Positions 45,735 to 58,230 are shown, numbered from the stretch's first letter. The stretch is 64,000 nucleotides of DNA from Lonicera japonica (GCA_021464415.1 CM038468.1:31980969-32044968); one strand, 5' to 3'. Made by a program: numbers and translations. The notes: generated by a model from the letters alone, not told the origin.

Positions 45735-46781
45735 AGGAAAATGTAGTTCTTCGCGTGACTTTTGAACATGGAATTAGAATATTGATTATACATGTAACTG
45801 TTACTTGCCACTTCTGTGTTTTTTTCTTTTCTCTGAATCCTCTATTTGAAAAATTAGCCCCCCTTTATTTTTCGAATTGTCTTAAATAGATTGTTTCATT
45901 TTCATTATGGGACATAAACAATGTGCCATACCTCACAATAAGAAAAAGTGTTAGTTTTGATCAATGATTAGTTATAAAGTACCAAAGGAAAATGGGTCAG
46001 TCTTTTTGAGATGGAGGAAGTATTATCATTTAGTGTTTTTTGTGCTCTCAAATCTAATTTTCTTTTGCAAATGTTAACCATGCGCTAAGTACTGTTGCAT
46101 TTTGTGAGTCTTAGCTTTCTAAAATTTGGAGCGGGATTCCTATAGCAAATGGTTGTTTGATTCCCCCAAACACGACGTAGAATCATCCGCTAATACGAAA
46201 AATTACAAATTTTGGATAAAAGCATAAAGTAAGAAAGGAAAACTATTTGATTATTCGTTTGGTTTCTTATGTTCCTTTTGTTCTTTTCTTGGCTTGTCTC
46301 CTTATTCTTTTCACAAGTCTGTTAGGGCTCGTTTGGTTCGAGTTTTAGGAAAGGAATTGGCATATCCTTGATTCCGGGAAACCTTCTTTCCAGGAATTTA
46401 GGATTTCATTCCAATGGGTGGTTCATGTAATAATGCTTCTTTTTGGCGTTCTCAATTATTTTTGAATCGCTAAAGTATCCTTCAACATACTTTGATGAGA
46501 AAAATGAAAAAATAATATATATGTAACATATGCGGATTACATACACATTTATTACATATAAGTAAAACGGAGGAAAACCTATGTCTCTTTTCAATTTATT
46601 ACAATGTAAATGCGTAATAGTCATCCTTTATCATATGTTTCGAGCATCCAATTACGATTATGTTCTCTCCCAGTCTTTTCCTCTCTTTAACACACGGCTT
46701 CATTAGTTTACAAGTTTATTACTCTATTTATAGGGTTATGATAGAACCATAGAACTCTACCCCCTTCTATTGCTCCCCCTC

Positions 46782-46816
<35 letters not shown>

Positions 46817-47945
46817 AATTAGCATGGTTCTGGACTGAGGATTAATTGAATTAGACCTAAAATGCTTTGTTGATTGCACAATATCAGTTGCTTCATCCTA
46901 ATTCCTCCCCAGGGTTTGCTCTGTCGTCTATGTTACAATTTATCTTTTCAACGAAAATGAAAAAGGAAAAACAATTCCGAATATGATCCGCCCATTATGT
47001 ATTTTTATTTCCAATATGACGAAATGTGTTTTCTTTTAATGTTATTTATTTTGATTTTTATATGTGCACAGTGAAATTAGGACCTAAATAAGCTTGGCAT
47101 CTTTCAAATAGGGAAAAGGTTGAATATTTTACACTTAGTGATCTTTGAATTGTTATGATCAATAGAGTGCTTATGGGGCTCGAGTTCTAATATGTTTGGA
47201 CAGTGATGAAACCCTAAGATAGCACTATGTTCCTTATCTTTTAAAATCTTACTAGCAATATATCCTTCACCTATTTAAGGTATCCCTTATATATTGGCAT
47301 TTCCAAATTTTGTACATATTATAATTTGTTTTAGTTATAGCCCAACATCATAGATGATATGTTTGCATTATAAAATAAATCATTGAAATGTTCTGGATTT
47401 GCTAATGTTTGTCAATTATTGTGACTTTTGCCTTTTGTTTTAACGGGTAGAACTACTGTAAATTCCTCCCTAATACGATATTTCAAAATAATTTCACTAA
47501 TTTCAAATATATATAACTATAACAGTGGTTAGATTGTTATCCCTTCCCCCACCATTGCTCCAACTGACAAAAAAAATGAATGAATGAAAGAAAGAATGGA
47601 AGGAATGAAGGAAGAAGAAAGATAAGGATGTAAGTTGACTATCACTCAAGTCAATGTTAATGTGTGATTTTCACAACAAAGGAACAATTTATCTCTGCAA
47701 TTGTTTTACGATATAATTAATTTTTCTTTATGTCTACTTTGATGGTTTTAAATTTTAGGAGGGAGGATCTTTGTGCATTTTTGGTATTTAAGCTTTTTGT
47801 TAATACGAGAGAACTTATGGGTTTTATGTTTTGTTATGCTTTATTTGATGGTTTTTTTCGATAACATTTTTTGCACAAGGAATATGTAATTTTTTGCGTG
47901 ACTTTTGAAAATGGAATTAGAAAATTGATTATATATGTAAATGTT
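45735..47945. repeat. 2.2-kb right-arm insert bounded by a roughly 60-bp imperfect direct repeat
   Basis: GCGTGACTTTTGAAcATGGAATTAGAA with ATTGATTATAcATGTAA wording at 45753-45803 recurs at 47898-47946. The left arm has no counterpart of the interior. The interior includes a GGGCTCGTTTGGTTCGAGTT word (46327) common in plant MITEs, CT and TA microsatellites (46780-46816) and no gene. It is either an insertion or a local duplication. Confidence 0.45.
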
Positions 47946-48299
47946 AATCAATATTTGATGATGGTTTTAGGTTTTGTTAAACCGACAATTTTCGATCAAA
48001 ATAAAACCCAGTTCCAAGAATTTGGCGCGGGAACCCCATAGCATTGTGCGACCCAACTGACTTAATCAACTCAAATCTTGAAGCACTAGATTTCTTTTTT
48101 GGGCCTTTTTGTAATTTTTCAAAGTTTAAGGACTTTTTTTAAAAAATTAAAGTTTGGGTAGAAAGTGCAATTTTCATAATTTCATACTAGCCTAGAGAGC
48201 CGAGCCTAGGTAGGGCCTAATGGTTAGGAGCTAGGCGGTCATTTTTTCATATATTTTAATGTAAATGTTTATAATATTGTATAACACAAAAGTAAGTGA

Positions 48300-50050
48300 A
48301 TTGTAGTGATTAATTCTACTGTCCAAAATAAAATTGACTAACATGTTTAAATCCAAATAAAAAAAATAATTATTTCTTCGAACAATAAAGAAGAGTAGTA
48401 AAAAATGGCCAGTTCCTTAAAAAAGGATGGAAAAAAAAAAACTCAATCTATTAGTCTAGGCCCCTTGCGCAGCTCGCTTAATCCAGCCTAACCCGATTAT
48501 GCGTCCTGCTTAAATTTGTTTAATTGATTTTTCGGTGGCTAAACACTCGTTTAAGTACTAATTGAGGAACCCAAGTACCGTCTAGCCTGCCTTTTTGACC
48601 ATTGCCCAAATAGCCTTTTTGGGCCATTTTGTAATTTTTCAAAGTTTGGGAGTAAAGGCATAAATTTCTAAAATGAAAAATAATATGTGCCCTAAGAAGT
48701 CTATCCTTCAGACTAATTTCAACTGCCAAAGTTGTGTCATCCGTTGCTTAACCACTAGACCACTAGATATCTTTATCTTATATTTTTATTTGAATTAGAT
48801 ATATCTAGAGATGGTAATTGATCGTGTATAAAGTGTGTTTGGCCAATACCAAATTCAACCCGTAATTGCAATAACCCACTCGAACCTGATGCTGGTTTTG
48901 TTTTTGAGACCCAAACTCGCCTCATCCCGAATTTTAACTAAATCATACCAAATCAAATAGAAAAAAAATATCACCTAATTTTAACTAAATCTTGCCAAAT
49001 CAACAATGCAAAAAATTAAATTGAGCAAAATTAAATTTATTTCAATAGTTTTTCACTATATTTAAAAAAATCATAAAAATAAAGTACATGCAAATAATGA
49101 GATCAAATTTAACTAGGGAATATTAGAGGACGATAGAGAGATTTATCTAGGGTGTGTTGGTATGCTGCTATATAATATATATATGTATGTGGTTTGGGCC
49201 GAGTCGGGTTTTTTTAGATGCAAAACCCTAACCCACCCCGAACCCAGTCTGGGTTATTTTTTTGAAATCCAAACCCAATTCAATGACAAAAAAACCCACT
49301 CCATCAAGGTCGGGCCGGGTCGAAAACCTACAAGATTGAGTTTTATTGCCATCCCTAAATATATCTGAGTAGCACATGCATCTCAACAGCCATGAAGTTG
49401 TGTCAAACTTTTGAATTGTTTATTTTACCCCTACCCTCTCTTTTTTCATTAAAAAGATATGCCTACGAGATGATTCGAACCTTGAACTTTTAACAAAATA
49501 ATTTATTAATTAATTATTAGAGCATTTAACATCTTTGCTTTATATTTTAGTTTGACCTAGATATATCTGATTAGCACAAGCATTGCGTGTGCATGTAATC
49601 TAGTGATAACATATGCCCTTGCAGCATATGTTAAAGTTACTATGAATGCAAATAATTTAATCTTGTATAAAAATCTATGTTATATTTGATGCATGTTGAG
49701 AGTTTATTCTTTCCAAATATGAATGTTTAATGTTTGCTCTAACGCTAACATGACTCCACATAAATTTAAAGCAAAAAAATAATTTCATATATATATATAT
49801 ATATATATTTGCATTGGAGGGTAAAAGTGACCAATTTTAGTGTTAGAGGATCTATTTTTGCCCTCCAATATTTTTTTTCTTTCACAATGGGGTGTGCAAC
49901 GCATGAAGGTTGACCAAGCAACAAGCCGTGTCAGGTCACTTTTATGTCAATCTGAATTGGGTTCGAGTGAAACACCGGTAAAACCAAACACGACCTATTA
50001 AGCCAACAGGTGGAATTTCAATACATGAACACGTTTCATTGTCTTATGGG
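48300..50050. other. Right-arm-specific sequence without a supported gene
   Basis: It contains degenerate retrotransposon-like wording (AACCCACTCGAACCTG near 48880; GGGTCGAAAACCTACAAGATTGAG near 49316), a TA microsatellite (49791-49810) and a GACCAATTTTAG...AGAGGATCTATTTTTGCCCTCC stretch (49830-49865) similar to 45155-45190. No domain-bearing ORF was seen. Confidence 0.4.
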
Positions 50051-50308
50051 TAGAACAATACAACCCGTTTCACTCGTTAAGCTAACGGGTTAGTCGAGGT
50101 AACCCGATAACTCAACATGATCAATTACAGAAAATAGCATAAATTATTCTTAAAGGGTTTTTTATGGGTCTTAGAAGGTCTTAATGAGTCTAACGTATTT
50201 GGCTAGTAAACCCAAACGTATTCGTTATCTTTCATGTCCTATTTGGTTCATTCAATAGTGACCCAACTTTAATAAGGGTCCACCCGAAAACTAATAATTT
50301 CATGTCAG

Positions 50309-50517
50309 GTTTGATAAATGCATAATATTGTCGATTGTTATACTCTTTATTTGAGTTTATTGACACGTTTATTATGTTAATTATTGTTTTTAGCTAAAAT
50401 ATATTAAGTGCTCCTCTTTATAACGTTTTCTATCTAATTAATATAGCTCGAAAGAGTCTATTTTTGTTGTATAAAAATGTTTTTAGATGTCCGGGTTTGG
50501 TTGAGCATGCTTCATAT
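50309..50517 (+). mobile_element. Start of an Athila-like LTR (second family), interrupted by a solo LTR
   Basis: TGATAAATGCATAATATTGTC at 50309 parallels the LTR start at 17976, followed by GACACGTTTATTATGTTAATT in the position of the GACGCGTTTGTTGC... wording there. It resumes at 52121 after the solo LTR, with palindromes at 52169-52285 in the place where the other family has its palindrome array. Confidence 0.6.
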
Positions 50518-52115
50518 TGACGTGGCGAAAATACTTCCGCACTTAGGCACCCAAGTGTAGGTTGTCAAGTTATAATACTTGGGAAGTTCAAGTGTCGAAT
50601 CACAAAGATAGTCAAAAAGACGACGTGGTGATTACGAGTCCAAGGTTTTGTTAAGAGAATTTGAATGGTTGGTTTTAGTGGTTGATTTTAAAGTCTTGTA
50701 ATAAAAATTAATGTGATGTATCAATTGATGAGAAAAGGCTAAGGTATTATAGAATTCATTTGCTTTACAAAGTTACGTAAAATCAATCTTATTCAAAGTT
50801 TTCAATGCAATTCCTAAGTGTTGAGTATTTTACACTTTTCTAAGCAAAAACCATTCCCATATAAATGGCATATAAAGAAAGGGTGTAAGCAAAACTCAAC
50901 ACAAGTGTATTTCTCCTTTTTATCTTGTAACAAAGGATATGAAGTAAGTGCAACCCATTCCCATATAATGTTCAACCAAGATACAAACATGAGATACACC
51001 AAAAGAAAAGGCATAAATTGAAAATAGGTATTTGAGAACTCATTGTTAGTTTCTCCTAGGCAATTGACTTGATTATGAAAATGGCCAATTACAAAGAGTT
51101 TAGCTCAATAAATCATAACATTTCATTTGTCTAAGATTAGGGGGTCTAGGTGGAGATTAAATCATCCGATTTAGACATACTTGATAAATACAAATTGAAT
51201 TCTTTGAATAATTAGTGAAGTTGTTTATGACATAAACTTAGAAGATTCTCTTTGGCAATATTTTAACTAAGAAAATGATGAGTCTCAAAATCACATAAAG
51301 TGTAGAAAGTACTCAACATATCATTGAAGTATTCAAGGATTAAAATCTCAATTTATGGTGTCTCCATGAATATTCAAAGACTAATCGTGTTTGGCAATGC
51401 AAAGTATCTCATGCATAGAAGGAATGGACATAGGCTAGTAAAAAATAAACAAGTGTATTATCTCTTCATTAATGCTTGAAATCTATGTATACAAGGCATA
51501 CAAAGTCAAATAGAGAAGATGAATGATTCAACAAATATTTAACAATACTAACAATAGAATGAGAATTGAACTTACATAATTAATGAATTGCAAACTTTAT
51601 CTTTTAGCCTTAGCAAAGAAATTTACTCCATAATAAATGTAAAGACAAGAATTATAAAAGTGAACTTCATTTCTCTCTCTAAAAACTATTACAAGCTCTC
51701 GATAAATTGAGAGATGAAGTAATTAAAAGATATCATCCAATACAACAATGAAGACTATAAATAGAAGTGTTGTGTTGTCTACCTCCCATCTCTCCACTAA
51801 GAACCCAAAATAAACAATGTTTTTTTTTCCATGAATAAATCGACTATTTTGGATGCCTTTTGTCCCATGAAAAATTCTACTATCTTGGATGCCTTTTGTC
51901 CATGGATAAATCCACTATTGGATTAAATATAATATTTCTTGAGATCTAAAGATATCAAAATAAACATAAAATGTGTCTTTTCAAGCAATGTTAAATACAA
52001 AAGTGTTATGAGACTAATCGCAAAATAAGTCGGCAAACCGAGTAATTTTAAAGAGATAAACGCCTCAAACAACTCCGAAAATGAGCGTATGAAAGACAAG
52101 ATTTTTCGTTTATCA
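50518..52115 (-). mobile_element. Solo Athila-like LTR, 1598 bp
   Basis: Minus-strand start TGATAAACGAAAAATCTTG (52115), end CACGTCA (50518), and perfect TSD CATAT (50513-50517 and 52116-52120). Reverse-complement wording GATTCGACACTTGAACTTCC and ACTTGACAACCTACACTTGGG (50540-50620) matches the 3' part of the 17976 LTR family (GGTTCGACACTCGGACTTCC, ACTTGACGTGCCTACACTTGGG). No internal sequence, hence a solo LTR. Confidence 0.88.
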
Positions 52116-52120
52116 CATAT

Positions 52121-52400
52121 CAATAGAATGGAAGATTCAAGTGATCGGAGCATTGCAGCTACATTCCTCTAATCGATTAGAATTTGCCAGAGCTCTGATC
52201 GATCAGAGGCTTTCCTCTAATCAATCAGACTTTGCTAGAGCTCTGATTGATCAGAGCTTTATCCTTTAATCGATCAGAGGTCCCTGAATGTTGCTTTCAC
52301 ACTACTTAATGGCTAAATCCTTAGATTTTGGTTATTTTAGATATTTTTATTACTTTAATTTATGTGAGATGACGTAGCTTCTTATACACACTGATTAAAC
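52121..52400 (+). mobile_element. Continuation of the interrupted Athila-like LTR with TCGA palindromes
   Basis: After the solo LTR the outer LTR continues with CTAATCGATTAG (52169-52180), CTCTGATCGATCAGAG (52193-52208), CTCTGATTGATCAGAG (52239-52254) and a further TAATCGATCAGAGG copy at about 52266. An AT-rich stretch (52330-52375) follows. The end of this LTR was not located. Confidence 0.5.
52169..52280. promoter_or_regulatory. Cluster of TCGA-centred palindromes of CTCTGATCGATCAGAG type
   Basis: Four to five perfect or near-perfect copies. Sequence differs from the CCATGATCGATCATGG family but keeps the GATCGATC core and occupies the same LTR position. Confidence 0.55.
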
Positions 52401-52401
52401 C

Positions 52402-54547
52402 CAAATATTGCATTTTTATACATATTTAGGTAGCTTAATATGCATGAATTTGATTATAATTATCCAAAATTATTAAGATTTGAGTTTTTATCATGAAATA
52501 GGATAATATGTTTGTTTCTAATGCATTTTACCCTTTTTACAGGTTAAAAATGAAGAATAACTAATCCTAAAGCAAATCCCCCCAAAATTAGTTATTGCCA
52601 GTCAAATTCGGAGCTAAATTGAGTTCAAGAGGTGAACCGAAAGAAAATCCCAAGCTCAAGCATAAAGGTAGTGGATGGAAGAGACTAAGAGAAGCCAATA
52701 GAGCAATCCCAAGCAAAAAAAGTCATTTGAATCAAACAGAGAAATTTTCGAATGAAAAATAAATTCACCGTGCGCAATGCTTATGTTCTAGCCAATTGTA
52801 GTATTTATCCATGTAGAATTTGAAGAAAACTCTAGAAATAGAAGTTGTAGAGCTTTGAGTTAGCTATGTGTAGGACAAAACTTGGCATCAATCAGAGTTT
52901 AGAGCACAAAGTTATGGTAGAAATACTATCAGTGAGCCAGTGGATTGGGTTTCAGCGTGAAAGAATACATAAATTCATGCTGCAGTTATTTACTGAATGT
53001 GGTCCTTAGCCTAGATTGCAAGTGGCCAGCTCTCTACTCATGTTCAGTCCAGTGTTCGAATCCTACGCCCAACTGACCAGTTTATGCTCTATTTTTAATT
53101 AATTTTTTTAAGCTGGCCTGAGTTTGAGACGGAAGACTTATTCTCTCAAGTTAACAACTTGATAGACAATAAAAGCTATTTTTAGCTTTTGGATTATTTT
53201 CATTTATTTTGATTTTTTTTAATTAACTAAGAAATTAGTTAGTTTTTTGTTGGGGGAAGAGTGAGAAAGTAAAGGTAAATTTTGTTCTTCTTTTGACTAT
53301 GAATTGTACTGATAATATTTTGTGATTAGCCATTTTTGCATAACTATCAGTTTTACAGGTACTTTTGACGAATAAAGACAACACGCACCATGTAAAGTAG
53401 TTTAGGAATTTATTTTATTTTTCGTTATTTTATTTTCCTTTTCTTTTTAGTTTTTGGTATATTATTTGTTACTAACATGCTGGTCTTTATCAAGTTAAAG
53501 TCATTCTCAAGTATATCATCCCTCCCATTTATTTTCTTCAGTCCTTTGCATCCATACTTTTACGTTTATTTTGTAACATTAAGGACAATGTTGGATTTTA
53601 GTCGGGGGAGGGAGACCTGTGATCAATTTTTTTCAAAAAGTTTATATGCAAGTAACTTAGGTTAGTCTTTTTGCTCTATTTTTGCTTTTAAAAAAATAAT
53701 AATCTAAGATTGCAAGTTTAAGTCGTCCCATCTAGTTCTGTTTTGCTTTCTCTCATTGGGCGATAACGCATTCATAAACTAATTCAGTATATGGTGTAGT
53801 ATTATATAAACTAGAGAAGTTTCTTAATATTTTTGTAGTTCAAAAGACGCATGCTAATTTGAATCTATTTGTTATTGCAATTTTCGGCTTTACTTGATAT
53901 TAGACTGATAGATCTTGACTAATGAAATACTCTGTTCAAAATTAAAGTGGAGACTATATAGCTTGTGAGTTGTTGAGCCATTCTTTCATATCTGAGAGTT
54001 GTACAAATCGATTGAGTCTTTTAAACTACAATTTCAATTTTGTTTTTCAAAGGTAAGTCCATCAGATGCTAAATCATAAAATGCCTTGCAGTTGTCTAAA
54101 TTTAAAAGTTAGAAGCTAAGGAAATTATATAGACCATCTTTGTTTTAGCCACTAGCCGTGGCCATCCTTACATTTTATCCGTGGTAGACCTTTTGAAGCC
54201 TAAAGCCTTGTTCTTATTGTTTTACCTAAAGTAAAACCCAAGCTAGTACCATAAATTGCATATACCTTGGCTCGTTTGTGCAAAAGGCTCAAAAGTAGAG
54301 GCATAGTGAAGTATGTTGATATGAAAAGAAGAAAAAGCAAAGAATGAAATGTACGATGCAAGAATGATGATGTTTATTGAAAATGCAAATTAAAGGTTGT
54401 ATACAACTTCTATTTCTAGATTTTTCTTTAAATTCTGCACGGATAAATACCAGAATTGGCTAGAATTTATAAGCATTGCTCGCGGTGAATCTCTTCTTCA
54501 TTCGAAAGTTTCTCGGATTGATTCAAGTGACTTTTTTTTTTCGCTTG
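52402..54547. mobile_element. Athila/Tat-type 3' sequence with inverted copies of one segment
   Basis: 53577-53590 reads CATTAAGGACAATG followed by GTCGGGGGAGGGAG, the counterpart of the CATTGAGGACAATG...AGTTGGGGGG motif at 19848, so plus-strand 3' non-coding sequence of a related element. 52690-52870 reappears inverted at 54380-54545 (AGTCA-TTGAATCAA, TTTCGAATGAA, GCAATGCTTAT, CTAGAAATAGAAGTTGTA). No coding sequence is recognisable. The right edge is cut by the SIRE-like LTR. Confidence 0.5.
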
Positions 54548-55943
54548 TGTAGGTTAGAAAATACCCTGAAGGGGGGTGAATAGGGTTTTTGAAACTTAAT
54601 GGAATTTTAAAAATAGTTTCAAATAATGTTCAAATGATAAAACTTTAATACAATGTATAACAAGGAAGCAAGTATATTAATCAATTACACAAGCAATCAA
54701 CAAGTATAAATACGAGATAATAAAGAGCTTGAGTTTAGAGAGATTGAACCGAGTGAAACAATGATGTTTTTTTACGCGGTTGGATTGTTTAGATCATACG
54801 TCCGTGCCCGAATAGTGCCCCCAAGAAATTTCACTAGAACCGATTTTCTTATAGGTGAAAATTAAACCTTTACAACTACAAACTACACTCTACAAGTGTT
54901 ATTCTTATTACAACACTTCAACAAGTGTGATTATTCTCACTACACTTAACACAAAAAATCATCTTGCAATTTTAGGAGAAACACCTCTCATAATTTGAAT
55001 AATAAATTATTTTGGTGATAACACCAAATAACTCTCAAGTGTATTTGAAGATTACAAATGTTGCTCACACTAGAGTTATTAAGATTGATCAAAATATATA
55101 GCTCAAGAATTAAATATATGATCAATGCATAAACTTGATTATTGTGGATATATGAAAAATAAGATTGTAGGATGATTCAAGTTGTTAAAATTGAGTCTAA
55201 GAACTCATATTTATATGTGAAAAAAGTTTATGGCCGTTGGGAGTGATTATAGAAAATTATAGGTCAAAAATAATTAAAATCTCCAACGGCTAGATTCTAG
55301 GCCATCAGTCGACTGACGTTTAGCTCATCAGTCGACTGATGAGCACTGTACTGCTAGCCAAAATCCCAAATTTTGGACTTTTGTATTTTAATTCCAAAAT
55401 AAATTCTAATGCTTTAGGGACCTTAATAATATATTCCTAAGACACCTATTTACGGGAAAACTCAAAATAAGTTCATTTGAATTAAATAGGAATTTATTTC
55501 AAAATTGATGTTCGTAAGAAGGATGTTTTCAAAGGGATTTTGTTTCAAACTTGTTTTCAATCAATCAAACAATGATGTATGATGTATTTGAGCTATATAT
55601 GATTATTAAACAAGTAACTTTACATAAATCTAAGATATTCACTCAATTTGACAAATAAACGAGTCTTCGAGTGCTTAGAAAACTTCTTCAGTGCAACACT
55701 TGCTTTGAGCTATTTATCCTCATTGATATAACATTGTACAAATGCTATAATCATATTGTTAGAGAGAAGAAGACAATTGTGTATGGAATACATTTGTAAA
55801 TGATTCAATTCACCATCGATTTTGTACCACATAAAATGATTATTTGATTGTGACAATATTTTGAAAACAATTTACAAGATATAATTCACATTATTAATTT
55901 TATTGTTATTATCAAAACAAGATTGGTGACTTTTAGGTCAACA
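54548..55943 (-). mobile_element. 3' LTR of a SIRE/Maximus-like copia element
   Basis: On the minus strand it begins TGTTGACCTAAAAGTCACC (55943) directly after a polypurine tract and ends ...TATTTTCTAACCTACA (54548). It contains the ACCCTGAAGGGGGGTGAATAGGG wording (here on the plus strand at 54563) often seen in LTRs of this lineage, a TATAAATA box (55215-55208) and TCGA palindromes upstream of it. The 5' LTR lies outside the window, so the exact left end cannot be confirmed by a TSD. Confidence 0.75.
55208..55344 (-). promoter_or_regulatory. TATA box with upstream CATCAGTCGACTGATG palindromes
   Basis: TATAAATA on the minus strand at 55215-55208. Upstream on that strand lie a perfect 22-bp palindrome (55323-55344, core CATCAGTCGACTGATG) and a 12-14-bp one (55303-55316). 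Distance to the TATA box is about 88-130 bp. Confidence 0.6.
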
Positions 55944-55957
55944 ATCTCCCCCTTTTT
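55944..55957 (-). other. Polypurine tract of the SIRE-like element
   Basis: AAAAAGGGGGAGAT on the minus strand, abutting the LTR start TGTTGACC. Confidence 0.8.
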
Positions 55958-56313
55958 GATGATGACAATAAATTAATGTGTGTAAGCAATTTGGAGTATA
56001 ATTTGAATAAAAAATTTAAATACTCCCCCTCAAACTATGCATAAGATTAAATTAGACAAGCATGCGTAATATTAATTCAAAACATTGTATCGTAATAAAC
56101 CATAATAACAAAAACCATAATATGAGTATTTAGAGTTTAAAAACATAGTACCAAAAACCAACATACCATAAGTACTTAAGTTTTTTTTAAAGTAAAACAT
56201 AAACATAAATGAAGTCAAAGACCATAAGCATAATAAAGATTATGTACCAAGCACTCATAACCACTCACATAAAGCTTTCCCCATTTGTCATCAACAAAAA
56301 GGAAATAGAAGTA

Positions 56314-57508
56314 TCATTCTTCGGGGTCTTGGGGGTTTTGCGGCCATGGTTGCCATCCTTGGTTGCCTTGCCATGGTGTCCACGCCGAGAACACATACTC
56401 CGGGTGGTAGTGAAGGAAAGTGGCCTCATGTGCTCTTTGGCGATCCTTGATACGATTGAACCTATTTTCCATGGTGACTGAGAGATTTTGAATGGCTTGA
56501 AAAATGGCTTCATTCGGATTGGCCTCATTTATAGCTTGGGTTTGACAAGAGCTCGAAGGAGCTTGAGATGAAGTCCCTTGATGTGGAGTTTCATATGCTT
56601 CTTGATCCATAGGCTCGGTTCGAGATCCATTCACCATCCACTATATTGTATCCCATTTGCCGAATAATTTTGGCACTACAGGCCTCATCGGCGGTAGGGA
56701 CAATAAGTCTGGTCTTATCCTTAAGGCGAATATTATAGAATTGGAACAAACAAGTGAGGGCCATACCATATACCAACTCTTGTCTCTTTCGGCTAGTAAT
56801 CTCATATAGATGGTGGAACATGAGATGTGCATAATCAAGTTTGTGACCCAAAGAGATTGCCCAAACTAGAAATAAATCTAAGGCATTAACCAAAGCTCGA
56901 CTACCCCATCATGGAACTATCAAGTACCCAAGTATTGAATGAATTTGCCAGTTTTGTAGTTTAAGCATAGACACTTTAGCGTCATCATCAGTAAAATGAT
57001 ATCGCCTTTTGAGAAAAAGGTGCTTGGTCGGGAGTTTCTCAAATCCAAGTAGATTCTTGAAATTTGACAAAATTTCCATCACATCCATCACATTATCGGT
57101 TGGGAAATCGAAGATCCTGCTTAGGTCAGCCTTTGTAAAGCTAATCATTCGTCCATTTAATAGAGTAACAAGTTGGGACTTGTTTGGACACCCGAGATCA
57201 AGTAAGGGGTGATGCAAGTTTGCATAAAACAATCTAACTAGGCGAGGGTAAACGTTTTCTCAAATAGTCAAGAAATTAATTATGCCTTGTCGACGAAAAA
57301 GAGCAGCTATGTTAAGGCCATTAGATGAGAATAATTCAACATTGAATTGTTTACCTTCAATAATGGTGGCATAGTCATTATTGAAGTTCTCTTGGACTTC
57401 GTCAGAGATGAACAATGGCGGTAGAGGTACTTATGGTGGAACATCCTCTGGTGCATCCTCATGAACTACATTCCTTTTTGGACGACAAAGGCGAGAGTTT
57501 TGAGACAT
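56314..57508 (-). pseudogene. Env-like (3') ORF of the SIRE-like copia element
   Basis: ATG at 57508, stop TGA at 56314-56316, about 398 codons if continuous. The first part has LVRLFYANL, LNGRMISFTKADLSRIFDFP and LFLVWAISLGHKLDYAHLM; the C-terminal part has IQNLSVTMENRFNRI then a W/Q/P-rich tail (WTPWQGNQGWQPWPQNPQ). It is broken by TAA near 57440, TGA near 57263, TGA at 56909 (Trp and Arg codons expected for the last two) and a frameshift near 56630. It lies in the same orientation as pol, between RNase H and the polypurine tract, where SIRE-type elements carry an additional env-like ORF. No membrane segment or fusion-peptide feature was recognised, and the function of such ORFs is unproven. 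It resembles the putative plant transposon protein family. Confidence 0.65.
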
Positions 57509-58230
57509 TTTGGGTTTGTTGGCGTTGAGAGAGTATGTTTTGAAAAACTCGGGTTTGAAGGTGAAATTAGGATTTTGTGTGGGAAAGTTGTTTTTGATGA
57601 ATGAAAACGATTGGAATGTGTTTAGATAAGTAATGTGTCATAATTTAGAAGAGACATTTGGTGAAATATGGAGTTTTAAGCAATAAATCAACAATGGAGG
57701 CTAGGGTTAGGGTTAAAGAGAGAAGGAGGTGGGTTTGAGTGATTTGGAGTGAAAAAGATGTGATTTTTTTTTATTGATTTGGTGTTAAAAGAGGATGATT
57801 TGAGGTTTAGGAAATATTTTGAGGAAGAAATTTGATTGTTTGTGTGGTTTGTGAAGGTTTGGAGGTGTTTTGGAAAGAGTGGCTTTGAAATAGAGAGAAG
57901 ATGAGAGCATGAGAGAACATGGGATTTAAGTGAGCTCTCAGGCAAGCATCAGTCGACTGATGCCAAGCCTTCAGTCGACTGAAGGTCCATCAATCGACTA
58001 AGCAATCCTCCTTAGTCAACTGAGCAGCGTAATTTTGCAGATTTTGACAGCAATTGCTAGAATTTGTATATTTGGCCACTTATTGACTACAAGATAACTA
58101 TTATTCCTCACATTAATATGTAAAAGTAGTACAAGCTATGTAAATACACTTTTTGCATTAATCAAATAAATTCACAAAAATTTGTATGCTTAAGCATTAA
58201 ATTATCAATGTACATAAATATTTTGGTCAA
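57509..58230 (-). other. Spacer between pol and the env-like ORF, with TCGA palindromes
   Basis: Two perfect 18-bp palindromes, GCATCAGTCGACTGATGC (57946-57963) and CCTTCAGTCGACTGAAGG (57968-57985), are followed by decayed copies to about 58025. A Ser/Asn/Pro-rich frame (57945-57688, minus) has no known domain and is not called. The position would suit a promoter for a separate env-like transcript; no clear TATA was assigned. Confidence 0.5.

Larger units (their letters stand above)
43140..50305 (-). repeat. Right arm of the large inverted repeat
   Basis: Reverse-complement counterpart of 33085-42760 (block list given there). Differences from the left arm: a single copy of the 740-bp unit, loss of the stretch equivalent to 36910-37910 (with the putative first exon), an extra 2.2 kb at 45800-47880 and other sequence at 48300-50050. 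At its outer edge an LTR-type sequence starts (50309), so the true outer end may lie further out or be destroyed. Confidence 0.85.

Noticed and set aside
56209..56481. Plus-strand ORF of 90 aa
   Set aside because: Antisense shadow of the env-like ORF, which has the recognisable context.
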